Part shown: positions 25,720-34,806 of the stretch, one piece after another
How the letters are laid out: each line of letters opens with the position of its first letter
Numbering within the stretch: position 1 is the first letter of the stretch
Source: Flavobacterium sp. ACN6
GTDB taxonomy: Bacteria; Bacteroidota; Bacteroidia; Flavobacteriales; Flavobacteriaceae
Direction: 5' to 3'
DNA length: 64,000 nucleotides
Assembly: GCF_002304005.1 (NCBI RefSeq)
Contig: NZ_MRCQ01000001.1
Coordinates: 62,001-126,000, forward strand
Translations under genes and position numbers: made by a program
The notes under the pieces: generated by a model
Databases searched by the model: none
Told to the model about the DNA's origin: nothing
What the model saw: the letters and a program-made list of their open reading frames with translations, nothing else

Positions 25720-25868
25720 TCTTATATATAAAGAATAATAACTTAAACATAAACTTTAATAAAATTACATAAGTAATTGAAAAACAAATTAATGAACTTT
25801 AATTTTGTGATTTATAACATTTGTTAATTCATATCGCTGAACCAATAGGATATTAAGGCAATTAACTG

Positions 25869-25940
25869 TTTACATTTCTAAATTATTAACATTTTAAATA
25901 GTTTACAATTGTAAAAATAAAGATGTTTACTTTTGTAAAC
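25869..25940 (+). promoter_or_regulatory. Promoter of the M14 gene with three operator palindromes
   Basis: TTTAC-N4-GTAAA sites lie at 25869-25882 (one mismatch), 25902-25915 (perfect) and 25925-25940 (GTTTACTTTTGTAAAC, perfect). The last contains TACTTTTG (25928-25935), a TAnnTTTG -7 box, and the middle one contains TTG (25909-25911), a candidate -33 box 16 bp upstream. The M14 start codon is at 25954. Confidence 0.7.
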
Positions 25941-25953
25941 TAATCAAAACACA

Positions 25954-27108
25954 ATGAATTTAGAAGTACTTTTTACAGAATACAAAGAAGAAAGCATATC
26001 TGGAAGATATTTGACTTTAGATCACATTAAACCACTTTTAGATAAATTAAATACAAATAATCAAGTACAGATTATTGGAACATCAGTTTTAGGTGAACCT
26101 ATATATAGTTACCAATTTGGGACAGGACAAACACGTGTTTATTTATGGTCGCAAATGCACGGAAACGAAAGCACAACCACAAAAGCGCTATTCGATTTTA
26201 TTAATCTGCTAAATGGTGAAACAGATTTTGCAAAGAGAATGCTCAATACTTTTACCTTTTATAGTATTCCTATATTAAATCCAGATGGCGCAAGATTATA
26301 CACACGTGCAAATGCTGTTGATGTAGATTTAAATCGCGACTCTCAAGACCTGACACAGCCAGAAAGCAGGGTTTTAAGAGAAGTATTTGAAAGTTTCAAA
26401 CCCCATTATTGTTTTAATCTACATGATCAGCGTACTATTTTTGGCGCAGGAACTACTGGGAAGCCTGCAACGGTGTCTTTTTTAGCACCCTCTTATAATG
26501 AAGAGAGAGAAGTGAATGAGAATAGATTAAAAGCCATAAATATTATTGCAGGAATCAATCACGAACTTCAGAAATATATACCAGGACAAGTCGGCCGTTT
26601 CGATGATTCTTTTAATATTAATTGTATCGGAGATACTTTTCAATTTTTAGGAGTCCCTACTATATTATTTGAAGCAGGGCATTACCCAGGCGACTATGAA
26701 AGGGAAATCACACGTAAATACATATTTTTCTCGTTAATTTTGAGCTTTAAATTGATTTCCGAAAACGTTTTAGTTGATAATCGATTTGGTGAATATTTGA
26801 ATATTTCACAAAATAACGTGGTTTTTTATGATTTTATGTATAAAAATGTCAAAATAAATTATGATGGTATCGAAATTATTACGAATTTTGTCGCACAATA
26901 CAAAGAGGAATTAATCGAAAATAAGATTCAGTTTAATGCTTACATAGTTGAAGTAGGCGAATTGGAAAATTATTTTGGTCACTACGAATATGATGCGAAA
27001 GAGCAGGAATATTCGGATGATTTCACAAATTTTCCCAAATTGGGTCAGAAAGCAAATTTTTATTTAAATAAAAATGTTAAATTTGTTAACGGATTAATAA
27101 AAAGTTAA
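25954..27108 (+). CDS. M14-family metallocarboxypeptidase-like protein
   Basis: Zinc peptidase of 384 residues without a signal peptide. The zinc site is readable: SQMHGNEST (HxxE) near residue 67, FNLHDQRTIFG (second His) near 158, and the catalytic Glu in ILFEAGHYPGD near 237. PILNPDGARLYTRANAVDVDLNRD near 107 is the classic M14 substrate-binding block. The C-terminal 110 residues form an extra domain. Cytoplasmic M14 enzymes may trim peptides or amide-linked amino acids; the substrate is unknown. It is controlled by an operator array shared with the divergent XRE gene and is followed after 77 bp by an Lrp regulator. Confidence 0.88.
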   Translation: MNLEVLFTEYKEESISGRYLTLDHIKPLLDKLNTNNQVQIIGTSVLGEPIYSYQFGTGQTRVYLWSQMHGNESTTTKALFDFINLLNGETDFAKRMLNTFTFYSIPILNPDGARLYTRANAVDVDLNRDSQDLTQPESRVLREVFESFKPHYCFNLHDQRTIFGAGTTGKPATVSFLAPSYNEEREVNENRLKAINIIAGINHELQKYIPGQVGRFDDSFNINCIGDTFQFLGVPTILFEAGHYPGDYEREITRKYIFFSLILSFKLISENVLVDNRFGEYLNISQNNVVFYDFMYKNVKINYDGIEIITNFVAQYKEELIENKIQFNAYIVEVGELENYFGHYEYDAKEQEYSDDFTNFPKLGQKANFYLNKNVKFVNGLIKS

Positions 27109-27185
27109 TTTTTTTGTGAATTTGTTGTTTTTTATATATAATTTTATACTTTGTAATAGCAATTAGTAATATTAATTAAACAATT

Positions 27186-27665
27186 ATGAGTAAATTTCGT
27201 TTAGATGAAGTAGATCACCAGATTTTAGATATGTTAATAGACAATACGAGAGTTCCGTTTACTGACATTGCAAAAAAATTATTGATATCTGCTGGAACAG
27301 TACATGTTAGAGTAAAAAAGATGGAAGACGCAGGTATAATAATGGGTTCTTCTTTAGCCTTAGATTACGATAAATTAGGGTATTCATTTATTGCTTACGT
27401 AGGTGTATTTCTGAATAATACGTCTCAAACAAAATTTGTATTAGAGCGAATTAACCAAATTCCATTCGTTACCGTAGCTTCTGTAACTACAGGGAAATTT
27501 AATATTTTTTGCAAAATTAGAGCAAAAGATACTAAGCACGCGAAAGAAGTTATCTTTATGATTGACGATATCGAAGGTGTTTACAGAACTGAAACAATGA
27601 TTTCATTAGAAGAAAGTATAAACGATAAGAAGCGTTTGATGCATACTATTTTCAAAAATATGTAA
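27186..27665 (+). CDS. Lrp/AsnC family transcriptional regulator
   Basis: Regulator of 159 residues. The N-terminal winged helix (VDHQILDMLIDNTRVPFTDIAKKLLISAGTVHVRVKKMEDAGII, about 8-52) is followed by the RAM amino-acid sensing domain (about 65-150, VGVFLNNTSQTKFVLERI, VASVTTGKFNIFCKIRAKD). Such regulators form octamers that respond to amino acids. It follows the M14 gene by 77 bp and is closed by its own terminator. Confidence 0.93.
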   Translation: MSKFRLDEVDHQILDMLIDNTRVPFTDIAKKLLISAGTVHVRVKKMEDAGIIMGSSLALDYDKLGYSFIAYVGVFLNNTSQTKFVLERINQIPFVTVASVTTGKFNIFCKIRAKDTKHAKEVIFMIDDIEGVYRTETMISLEESINDKKRLMHTIFKNM

Positions 27666-27695
27666 GAACTTTTCTTGAATGCTATATTAAAATAT

Positions 27696-27724
27696 AACCT
27701 CAAGTTTATTCTTGGGGTTTTTTT
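27696..27724 (+). terminator. Terminator after the Lrp gene
   Basis: AACCTCAAG (27696-27704) pairs with CTTGGGGTT (27711-27719), one T-G pair, loop TTTATT, followed by a T run. It lies 31 bp after the Lrp stop and 34 bp before ppc. Confidence 0.82.
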
Positions 27725-27757
27725 ATGACTAATTAACCAACCAACTATAACACGATT

Positions 27758-30343
27758 ATGTATACGTTGCCAAAAATTGAACGTTTTAATCAAGATGTTC
27801 TCTCAAAATACCACATCTATAATAGTGTTTTTATAACATTACCATTTGATTCTATAGATAATACTGGGGTTTTACTTCCTTTATTTACAGAGACTTGCGA
27901 AACGGGCTTTAAAAAACAAGAAACCCCAAAGGAAATTTTTAATTTCTTTTCTGATAGATTTCTTAACAATGCTTCAGAAACTGAAAAAATCGATTTAATG
28001 TTTCGATTTATTCAATATATAGAACGCCAAATTGTATTGTTTGATGCTATTGAAGATGCTGCCTTTCCAGAAGTGAACAACATGGAAGGACGCGGTTCTT
28101 TACGTGATATCAAAGAAAAATCAGATGCTAAAGAGAAAGACGGTGAACTAATTGAGTTTTTAGAAAACTTTAATGTTCGTACTGTTTTAACTGCGCATCC
28201 AACTCAATTTTATCCTGGGCCAGTTTTAGGAATTATAAATGATTTGACTGAGGCAATCCGTCAAAATGATTTATTACAGATTAAACAATTACTGGCACAG
28301 TTAGGAAAAACACCTTTCATTCAAAATGAAAAACCAAATCCGTACGATGAAGCAGTCAGCTTGATTTGGTATTTGGAAAATGTGTTTTACGCAACTGCTG
28401 GAGAAATTGTACATTACCTTCAAAAAAACATAAAAGAGGGAGAGCCAATTCACAATCAATTAATCAAACTTGGTTTCTGGCCGGGAGGTGATCGTGACGG
28501 AAATCCTTTTGTTACAACAGAAATTACGCTTAAAGTTGCAGATCGTTTACGTACTTCAATTTTAAAGTGTTACTATGTCGAAATGAGAAATCTAAAACGC
28601 AAGTTAACTTTCTCTGGTGTAGACACTTTGGTGTCTGAACTTGAACATAAGCTTTATCGTTCTGTTTTCTATTCTAAAGGTGAAATTTTTATCACTTTAG
28701 AAGAATTATTGACGCAGTTAAATAAAATTAGAGCTATAATTATTGAAAAACATCAATCTTTATACTTAGATGAACTAGAAGCGTTTTTAGTAAAAATCAA
28801 TTTATTTGGATTTCATTTTGCAACTTTAGATATTCGTCAGAATAGTAAAATTCATAATGTTGTATTTAAAGATGTTGTGAACTATTATTTGAATTCTGGA
28901 TCTGATATTTTTCCGAAGAACTATTTTGAATTAACAGAAGAGCAAAAAATCAATGTTTTATCAAAAATTAAAGGAAATTTAAATCCTGCTGATTTTGAAG
29001 ATGAAATTACCAGATACACATTAGAGTCTGTTCAGGCGATTAAAACCATTCAAGCAAATAATGGTGAAGAAGGGGCCAATCGTTATATTATTAGTAATAA
29101 CGAAAGTGCGCTGAATGTAATGGAAACTTTCGCTATGATTCGTTTGAATAATTGGGAAAATCCTACGGTTGATATTATTCCGCTTTTTGAATCTGTAGAT
29201 GATTTACAAAATGCACATTCTATAATGGAGCAATTGTATACCAATGCAGAATATTCTAAGCATTTAAAAGAAAGAGGAAATAAACAAACAATTATGCTTG
29301 GTTTCTCTGACGGAACTAAAGATGGTGGTTATTTAATGGCAAACTGGAGTATTTATCAGGCAAAAATTTCATTGACCGAGATTTCTAGAAAATATGGTAT
29401 TAAAGTAATTTTCTTTGACGGACGCGGTGGGCCTCCAGCTCGTGGCGGCGGAAAAACGCACAAATTCTATGCTTCTTTAGGGCCAAAAATCGAAAATAAC
29501 GAAATTCAAATTACGGTTCAAGGTCAAACTATAAGCTCTAATTTTGGAACTTTAGATTCTTGTCGTTACAATATTGAGAACTTATTAAGTGCTGGAGTAA
29601 CTAACCAGGTTTTTAGTAAAGGAAAAAATGAACTTACTGCGGATGAGACTGAAATCTTGACGCAATTGGCTAATTTAGGATATGATAAATATTTGAGTTT
29701 TAAGAATCACCCAAAATTTATTCCTTATTTGGAAAAAATGAGTACGCTGAAATATTATTCTAAAACTAATATCGGCAGCCGTCCTTCTAAAAGAAGTAAA
29801 TCTGAATCTTTAGATTTTGCTGATTTAAGAGCAATTCCATTTGTGGGATCTTGGAGTCAGTTAAAACAAAATGTACCTGGATTCTTTGGAGTTGGTTCAG
29901 CTTTAAAACATTTTGAAGAAAGCGGGCAATGGGATAAAGTAAGCGATTTATATCATAACTCATTATTTTTCAAAACTTTACTGGAAAATAGTATGATGTC
30001 ATTGGCAAAATCGTTTTTACCATTAACAGCATATATGAGAAAAGATCCTGAATTCGGTGAATTCTGGCAGATTATTTACGATGAATTCTCAGAAACAAAG
30101 AGACTTTTACTAAAAATTGCTGATCATAAAACCTTAATGGAAAATTATCCAGATGGTATTGCTTCAATCCAAATAAGAGAGCGTATTGTTTTACCGTTGT
30201 TAACAATTCAGCAATATGCTTTATTGAGAATCAATGAGTTGAACAAAGAAGAATCTCCAAATGAAGAATTGATCAAAGTTTATGAAAAAGTAGTAACAAG
30301 ATCTCTCTTTGGAAATACTAATGCAAGTAGAAATTCAGCTTAA
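27758..30343 (+). CDS. ppc: Phosphoenolpyruvate carboxylase, divergent form
   Basis: Carboxylates PEP to oxaloacetate to replenish the TCA cycle. The 861 residues are near the family length (about 880). The catalytic histidine is His147 in VLTAHPTQ; FWPGGDRDGNPFVT near 240 and GFHFATLDIRQNS near 350 are clear PEPC blocks, as is NIGSRPSKR later on. Some otherwise strict motifs differ: the glycine loop reads FDGRGGPPARGGGK in place of GRGGTVGRGGGP, and the protein ends NASRNSA rather than with the usual RNTG. DFATLD and the other active-site residues are kept, so I expect activity, possibly with altered control. The start ATG at 27758 is the first in frame. Confidence 0.9.
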   Translation: MYTLPKIERFNQDVLSKYHIYNSVFITLPFDSIDNTGVLLPLFTETCETGFKKQETPKEIFNFFSDRFLNNASETEKIDLMFRFIQYIERQIVLFDAIEDAAFPEVNNMEGRGSLRDIKEKSDAKEKDGELIEFLENFNVRTVLTAHPTQFYPGPVLGIINDLTEAIRQNDLLQIKQLLAQLGKTPFIQNEKPNPYDEAVSLIWYLENVFYATAGEIVHYLQKNIKEGEPIHNQLIKLGFWPGGDRDGNPFVTTEITLKVADRLRTSILKCYYVEMRNLKRKLTFSGVDTLVSELEHKLYRSVFYSKGEIFITLEELLTQLNKIRAIIIEKHQSLYLDELEAFLVKINLFGFHFATLDIRQNSKIHNVVFKDVVNYYLNSGSDIFPKNYFELTEEQKINVLSKIKGNLNPADFEDEITRYTLESVQAIKTIQANNGEEGANRYIISNNESALNVMETFAMIRLNNWENPTVDIIPLFESVDDLQNAHSIMEQLYTNAEYSKHLKERGNKQTIMLGFSDGTKDGGYLMANWSIYQAKISLTEISRKYGIKVIFFDGRGGPPARGGGKTHKFYASLGPKIENNEIQITVQGQTISSNFGTLDSCRYNIENLLSAGVTNQVFSKGKNELTADETEILTQLANLGYDKYLSFKNHPKFIPYLEKMSTLKYYSKTNIGSRPSKRSKSESLDFADLRAIPFVGSWSQLKQNVPGFFGVGSALKHFEESGQWDKVSDLYHNSLFFKTLLENSMMSLAKSFLPLTAYMRKDPEFGEFWQIIYDEFSETKRLLLKIADHKTLMENYPDGIASIQIRERIVLPLLTIQQYALLRINELNKEESPNEELIKVYEKVVTRSLFGNTNASRNSA

Positions 30344-30374
30344 AACTGAATCTTAGATTATAGATTTATATAAA

Positions 30375-30890
30375 ATGAAAGTAAGCGATATAGCAGAGAA
30401 TGAATTTTCCGGCCATTTTGGGACATATTTAAAACAAGCCGGAGATGGATTATTGATTGAGGAATTAGAAATTTCTCTTCATGAATTTATACGATTTGTT
30501 CAAAATATTCCAATGGATAAATTTGATTACCGTTATGCAGAAGGTAAATGGACGATCAAAGATATTATCCAACATGTTATGGATACAGAACGTATTTTTG
30601 CTTACCGCGCTCTACGTTTTTCAAGAAATGATCAAACGCCTTTGCCAAGTTTTGAAGAGGATGATTATGCAAATAACACCAATTCAAATGGAAGAAGTAT
30701 TCAAGATTTGCTAACTGAACTATCAGCGCTAAGACACTCAACTTTATTGCTTTACAAAAGCTTATCTGAAGAACAACTTAAAAGAATTGGAACAGCTTCT
30801 GGTAATCAAATTTCGGTTCGTGCTTTAGGCTTTGTCATAATCGGACATCAAAAACATCATCAAAAAGTTTTTGAAGAAAGGTATTTGTAG
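30375..30890 (+). CDS. DinB-family four-helix-bundle protein
   Basis: Protein of 171 residues with the DinB/YfiT layout. The metal histidines are in DIIQHVMDTERIFAYRALRF near residue 73 and FVIIGHQKHHQKVFEERY near 160. Family members are nickel or zinc binding and some are thiol transferases (for example with bacillithiol); no activity can be assigned here. It starts 32 bp after ppc and is followed by a terminator, so it probably ends the ppc transcript. Confidence 0.88.
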   Translation: MKVSDIAENEFSGHFGTYLKQAGDGLLIEELEISLHEFIRFVQNIPMDKFDYRYAEGKWTIKDIIQHVMDTERIFAYRALRFSRNDQTPLPSFEEDDYANNTNSNGRSIQDLLTELSALRHSTLLLYKSLSEEQLKRIGTASGNQISVRALGFVIIGHQKHHQKVFEERYL

Positions 30891-30911
30891 AAAGCTAAAC
30901 TTCTTTATAAA

Positions 30912-30946
30912 AAAAATCCCGTGAAGCAATTCGCAGGATTTTTTTA
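30912..30946 (+). terminator. Terminator after the DinB gene
   Basis: AAAAATCC pairs with GGATTTTT around an inner TGAA/TTCG stem and runs into a T tract. It lies just after the DinB stop at 30890. Confidence 0.75.
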
Positions 30947-30968
30947 TTTAAATAATATTTTCACAGCC

Positions 30969-31056
30969 TGCCATTTCGACGAAGGAGAAATCACACTAGA
31001 AATTGAATAAATTCTTTTCAGATTCTCGCGTGAGATTCCCCCTTCGTTGAAATGAC
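30969..31056. repeat. Interspersed hairpin repeat, CATTTCGACGAAGGAG arms
   Basis: The left arm TGCCATTTCGACGAAGG pairs with CCTTCGTTGAAATGACA at the right end, with a central spacer holding TCACAC and GTGAGA words. It sits between the convergent DinB and recQ genes, just before the recQ stop. It is a sibling of the element at 19484-19582. Confidence 0.72.
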
Positions 31057-31068
31057 AAAAATTAGTAT

Positions 31069-33186
31069 TTATTGAATAGTTTGATTTTTTCTTTCTAAAA
31101 ACGCCAAACCAAATCTAATTTTATCATAAGACATTTTCTCTTCAAAATAATCAAAATAAGGTCTCAAAGCATTTGGATTTTCTAAAGCTGTTTTTGCTTT
31201 TTCGATTTCAGTAATTTCTGTATCAGAAATAAATGGATTCAAATCGAGATCGTGACCGTCAACATATAATTTAGCCAGATGAGAAATAATTGTTGTTCTG
31301 CCTAAACTTCTTCTTTCGGCAATTTCATCTACAGAAATACCGCTTTCATATAATTCTAAAGTTTTTTTATAGGTGTTTTCTTTTTTATCTTTCTTAACTA
31401 CCGATTTATTTTTGTAAAATTCAATTATAGCATTGATAAACTCGGAACCATATTTTTCAAGTTTAGCTTTTCCAACTCCTTCAACAGCAAGAAAATCTTC
31501 ATCTGTCATTGGTCTTAAAATTTCCATTTGTCTTAAAGAGGCATCACTGAAAATTACATACGCAGGAACTTCTTCTTCTTGAGCAATTTCGTAGCGTAAT
31601 TTTCGAAGTGTTTCAAAAAGAGAATTTTTAGCTGTTTTAGTTTTCGCTTCTTTAATTTCAGATTTATCGATTACTTTCTTAACAACTGTTGTCAATTTTA
31701 CTTTTTCACCTTCAAACAAAACTTTCTTTGCAAAAGGGGTAAGGAGTATTTTGTTATGCTGATGAAAGGCAATTTCACAATATCCCAAATTTATAAGCTG
31801 AATAAGGTATTGATTCCAGTCATACCAAGAAATATCATCGCCAATTCCGTAGGTTTTTAGCGTTTGATAATTTTTTTCGTAGATATACGCGTTTCTCGAG
31901 CCTCTTAAAAAATCTACAATTACTGCCAGTGGCTCAGATTCTTTCAAACGTGTAATTGCAGATAATGCTTTTTGCGCTAAAACTGTTCCGTCGAAAAAAG
32001 TTGGCGGATTTTTGCAGATATCACAATTACCGCAATTTTCTGTAACCAATTCACCAAAATAAGAAAGCAGAATTTTTCTACGGCAGCTAACGGCATCAGC
32101 GTATTGTTTCATACGATCTAATTTCGCAAGCTGAATGTCTGCATTTAATCCGTCCGAAGCAAATTTCTGAAGCTGAATCACATCTGCGTAACTTTCGAAC
32201 AAAACTGTTTCGGCTGGTAAACCGTCACGTCCCGCACGTCCAATTTCTTGATAATAACCTTCTATGTTTTTTGGAAGATTATAATGAATTACCCAGCGAA
32301 CATTCGATTTGTCAATCCCCATTCCGAAAGCAATCGTTGCGCAAACTACCTGACAATCGTCGTTTATAAATTGATCCTGAGTTTTCGCACGCGTATCGTT
32401 ATCTAAACCAGCATGATACGCTTTTGCTGTAATTCCGTTTTTCTTTAATTTTTCGGCTAATTCCTCTGTAGTTTTACGGCTTAAGCAATAAATAATTCCT
32501 GATTCATTGGGTTTATTTTCAACAAAATCAATGATCTGTTTTACACGATCCAATGCTGGACGTACTTCTAAACTTAAATTTGCACGATCAAAAGAGGCAA
32601 TAAAAGTTTTTGGCTTTATTAAATTAAGCTGTTTTGTAATATCTGTTCGCGTTGCTTTATCAGCTGTAGCGGTCAGCGCTAAAACTGGAGTAGAAGGGAA
32701 GCGGCTTTTTAAATATCCTAAATTAGTATAAGCAGGTCTGAAATCATGACCCCAAGACGAAATACAATGTGCTTCGTCAATTGCTATTAGGCTAATTGTT
32801 AGTTCATTAAAAGCAACATCAAGATAAGAAAGACTTTCTGGAGCAATATATACCAGCTTAAAAGTATTAGATTTTAAGTTTTCTATATAATACTGCTGTT
32901 CTTGTGCAGACTGTGAGCTGTTTATATAGCAGGCAGATATTCCGTTTGTTTTTAAACTGTCAACCTGATCTTTCATTAAGGCGATCAGGGGAGAAATCAC
33001 TATTGTAATTCCGGGTAAAATTAAAGCCGGAAGTTGGAAACATATTGATTTTCCGCCTCCGGTAGGCATAATAGCTAGAGCATCTTGCCCCGCTAATATA
33101 GTATTGATAATAGTTTCTTGATTTGGTCTGAATTTTTCAAAACCAAAATTTTCTTTTAATGCTGCATGTAATATTTCTGAAGTCAT
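31069..33186 (-). CDS. recQ: ATP-dependent DNA helicase RecQ
   Basis: 3'-5' DNA helicase used in recombination and repair. The 705 residues contain Walker A MPTGGGKSICFQLP near 40, IDEAHCISSWGHDFR (DEAH box) near 135, motif VI YYQEIGRAGRDG near 310, the zinc site with SCRRKILLSYFGE and CGNCDIC near 362-388, a winged-helix RQC domain, an HRDC domain (FLAVEGVGKAKLEKYG near 575) and a C-terminal HTH (SVDEIAERRSLGRTTIISHL near 635) often fused in Bacteroidota RecQ. A hairpin repeat lies just beyond its stop codon. Confidence 0.96.
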   Translation of the reverse strand: MTSEILHAALKENFGFEKFRPNQETIINTILAGQDALAIMPTGGGKSICFQLPALILPGITIVISPLIALMKDQVDSLKTNGISACYINSSQSAQEQQYYIENLKSNTFKLVYIAPESLSYLDVAFNELTISLIAIDEAHCISSWGHDFRPAYTNLGYLKSRFPSTPVLALTATADKATRTDITKQLNLIKPKTFIASFDRANLSLEVRPALDRVKQIIDFVENKPNESGIIYCLSRKTTEELAEKLKKNGITAKAYHAGLDNDTRAKTQDQFINDDCQVVCATIAFGMGIDKSNVRWVIHYNLPKNIEGYYQEIGRAGRDGLPAETVLFESYADVIQLQKFASDGLNADIQLAKLDRMKQYADAVSCRRKILLSYFGELVTENCGNCDICKNPPTFFDGTVLAQKALSAITRLKESEPLAVIVDFLRGSRNAYIYEKNYQTLKTYGIGDDISWYDWNQYLIQLINLGYCEIAFHQHNKILLTPFAKKVLFEGEKVKLTTVVKKVIDKSEIKEAKTKTAKNSLFETLRKLRYEIAQEEEVPAYVIFSDASLRQMEILRPMTDEDFLAVEGVGKAKLEKYGSEFINAIIEFYKNKSVVKKDKKENTYKKTLELYESGISVDEIAERRSLGRTTIISHLAKLYVDGHDLDLNPFISDTEITEIEKAKTALENPNALRPYFDYFEEKMSYDKIRFGLAFLERKNQTIQ

Positions 33187-33265
33187 AGGGCGTATAATCT
33201 TTAATAAAAGACTAAAATTAAAAATAATCTTACAAAAATATAAAATTTGTTTAATTATTATGGTA

Positions 33266-33294
33266 TAAAAAAAGGAACTCGAATAGAGTTCCTC
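33266..33294 (-). terminator. Terminator of the DHS-like / acidic protein transcript
   Basis: On the minus strand AGGAACTC (33293-33286) pairs with GAGTTCCT (33280-33273) around a 5-nt loop and is followed by a T run. It lies 24 bp after the stop of the acidic protein gene and upstream of recQ. Confidence 0.82.
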
Positions 33295-33317
33295 TTATTT
33301 TATTTCAAAGAAATGAA

Positions 33318-33728
33318 TTAATCTTCATCTTCTTCTTCATCCTCGTCATAATCAGTATCTGCTTTATCGTCGTCATCTTCATCATCTTCATCGCCGCCTT
33401 CAACATCAGGTTTGTCTTGATTATCGTCTTCATCATCGTCGTCGATATCATCATCAAGATCCATTCCTTTAACTGGAACGATTGTATCTACATCAACATC
33501 AATATCATCATCTTCATCGTAGTTTTCAATTCTATCAGCAAGTTTAGTACTAATTTTTACTAAATAAATAGTGTCTTCTGTGCGAACTTCCACAGCTTCA
33601 ACCAATTCGTTTTTAGCATTTCTAAAACGGATTACATCCGAATCATCATAACCATCAGGAAATTTTTCAACCAAAAGGTTTAAAATTTCATTGGTAAGTT
33701 TAGCGTAGTCTACTATAACTCTTTTCAT
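33318..33728 (-). CDS. Small protein with extremely acidic C-terminal tail
   Basis: Protein of 136 residues. The first 65 residues are a compact mixed fold (YAKLTNEILNLLVEKFPDGYDDSDVIRF, TIYLVKISTKLADRIENY). The last 60 residues are nearly all Asp/Glu, encoded by a low-complexity GAT/GAA tract that is likely prone to slippage. Some databases call homologues 'DNA primase', but no primase motif is present. It starts 8 bp after the DHS-like gene, so the two are co-transcribed. Acidic tails of this type may bind cations, polyamines or basic proteins; next to polyamine genes this is suggestive only. Confidence 0.72.
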   Translation of the reverse strand: MKRVIVDYAKLTNEILNLLVEKFPDGYDDSDVIRFRNAKNELVEAVEVRTEDTIYLVKISTKLADRIENYDEDDDIDVDVDTIVPVKGMDLDDDIDDDDEDDNQDKPDVEGGDEDDEDDDDKADTDYDEDEEEDED

Positions 33729-33736
33729 AAATTATT

Positions 33737-34705
33737 TTATAAATCTAATAAATATGCAAAAATTAACGGAGCAACAATTGTAGCATCCGACTCAATAATA
33801 AATTTAGGGGTTTTGATATCTAATTTACCCCAAGTGATTTTTTCATTTGGAACTGCTCCAGAATAAGAACCGTAACTAGTTGTTGAATCTGAAATTTGGC
33901 AGAAATAGCTCCAAAATGGAACATCATGCATTTCCATATCTTGGTATAACATTGGTACAACACAGATAGGGAAATCACCAGCGATACCACCACCGATTTG
34001 GAAGAATCCAATTCCTTTAGAGCTGTTTTTTGAATACCAGTCTGCTAGGAATGTCATGTATTCAATTCCAGATTTCATAGTAGATGCTTTCAACTCTCCT
34101 TTAATTACGTATGACGCAAAGATATTTCCCATTGTACTATCTTCCCATCCTGGTACAATAATAGGCAGGTTTTTCTCTGCAGCTGCATACATCCAGCTAT
34201 CTTTTAAATCAATTTCGTAATATTCTTCTAAAACGCCAGATAACAACATTTTATACATAAATTCATGCGGAAAATAACGTTCTCCTTTATCATCTGCATC
34301 CTTCCAAATTTTGTAAATATGTTTTTGTAAACGACGGAAAGCTTCATGCTCAGGAATACATGTGTCTGTAACACGGTTTAATCCTCTTTCTAGCAATGCC
34401 CACTCATCTTCTGGTGTTAAATCACGGTAATTTGGTACTCTTTCATAATGAGAATGAGCCACTAAATTCATGATATCTTCTTCAAGATTTGCACCTGTAC
34501 ATGAAATAATATGTACTTTGTCTTGTCTGATTACTTCTGCAAAAATTTTACCAATTTCTGCTGTACTCATTGCGCCAGCCATACTTACAAGCATTTTTGC
34601 ACCATCTGCTAACTGCTGTTCATATGCTTTTGCAGCATCTACTAATGAAGCAGAATTAAAATGCAAATAATGTTTTTCAATAAACTGACTGATTGGTCCT
34701 TTCAT
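33737..34705 (-). CDS. Deoxyhypusine-synthase-like protein
   Basis: NAD-dependent DHS-fold enzyme of 322 residues. NAD-site blocks are visible: SMAGAMSTAEIGKIFAE near 42, SCTGANLEED near 68, GIGFFQIGGGIAGDFPICVVPM near 230. The catalytic lysine is kept in KITWGKLDI (Lys294), matching the WGK of human DHS. Bacteria lack eIF5A, so the product is not hypusine; bacterial relatives can make homospermidine or use spermidine in another way. It lies 101 bp downstream of arginine decarboxylase and 8 bp upstream of the acidic gene, placing it in polyamine metabolism by context. Confidence 0.9.
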   Translation of the reverse strand: MKGPISQFIEKHYLHFNSASLVDAAKAYEQQLADGAKMLVSMAGAMSTAEIGKIFAEVIRQDKVHIISCTGANLEEDIMNLVAHSHYERVPNYRDLTPEDEWALLERGLNRVTDTCIPEHEAFRRLQKHIYKIWKDADDKGERYFPHEFMYKMLLSGVLEEYYEIDLKDSWMYAAAEKNLPIIVPGWEDSTMGNIFASYVIKGELKASTMKSGIEYMTFLADWYSKNSSKGIGFFQIGGGIAGDFPICVVPMLYQDMEMHDVPFWSYFCQISDSTTSYGSYSGAVPNEKITWGKLDIKTPKFIIESDATIVAPLIFAYLLDL

Positions 34706-34806
34706 TTTTTTTTGTTTTTTTTTTGAATTAAAAAGTTTAACCTTTTTGGATGTTAATGCAAATTAAGAATTTTCTAAATATTTATCTTACTTAATCTGCC
34801 GTTTTT

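Noticed and set aside
25643-25750. 36-residue N-terminal extension of the XRE regulator
   Set aside because: It would translate the predicted promoter and two operator palindromes into a hydrophobic stretch not found in XRE proteins; ATG 25642 is a better start.
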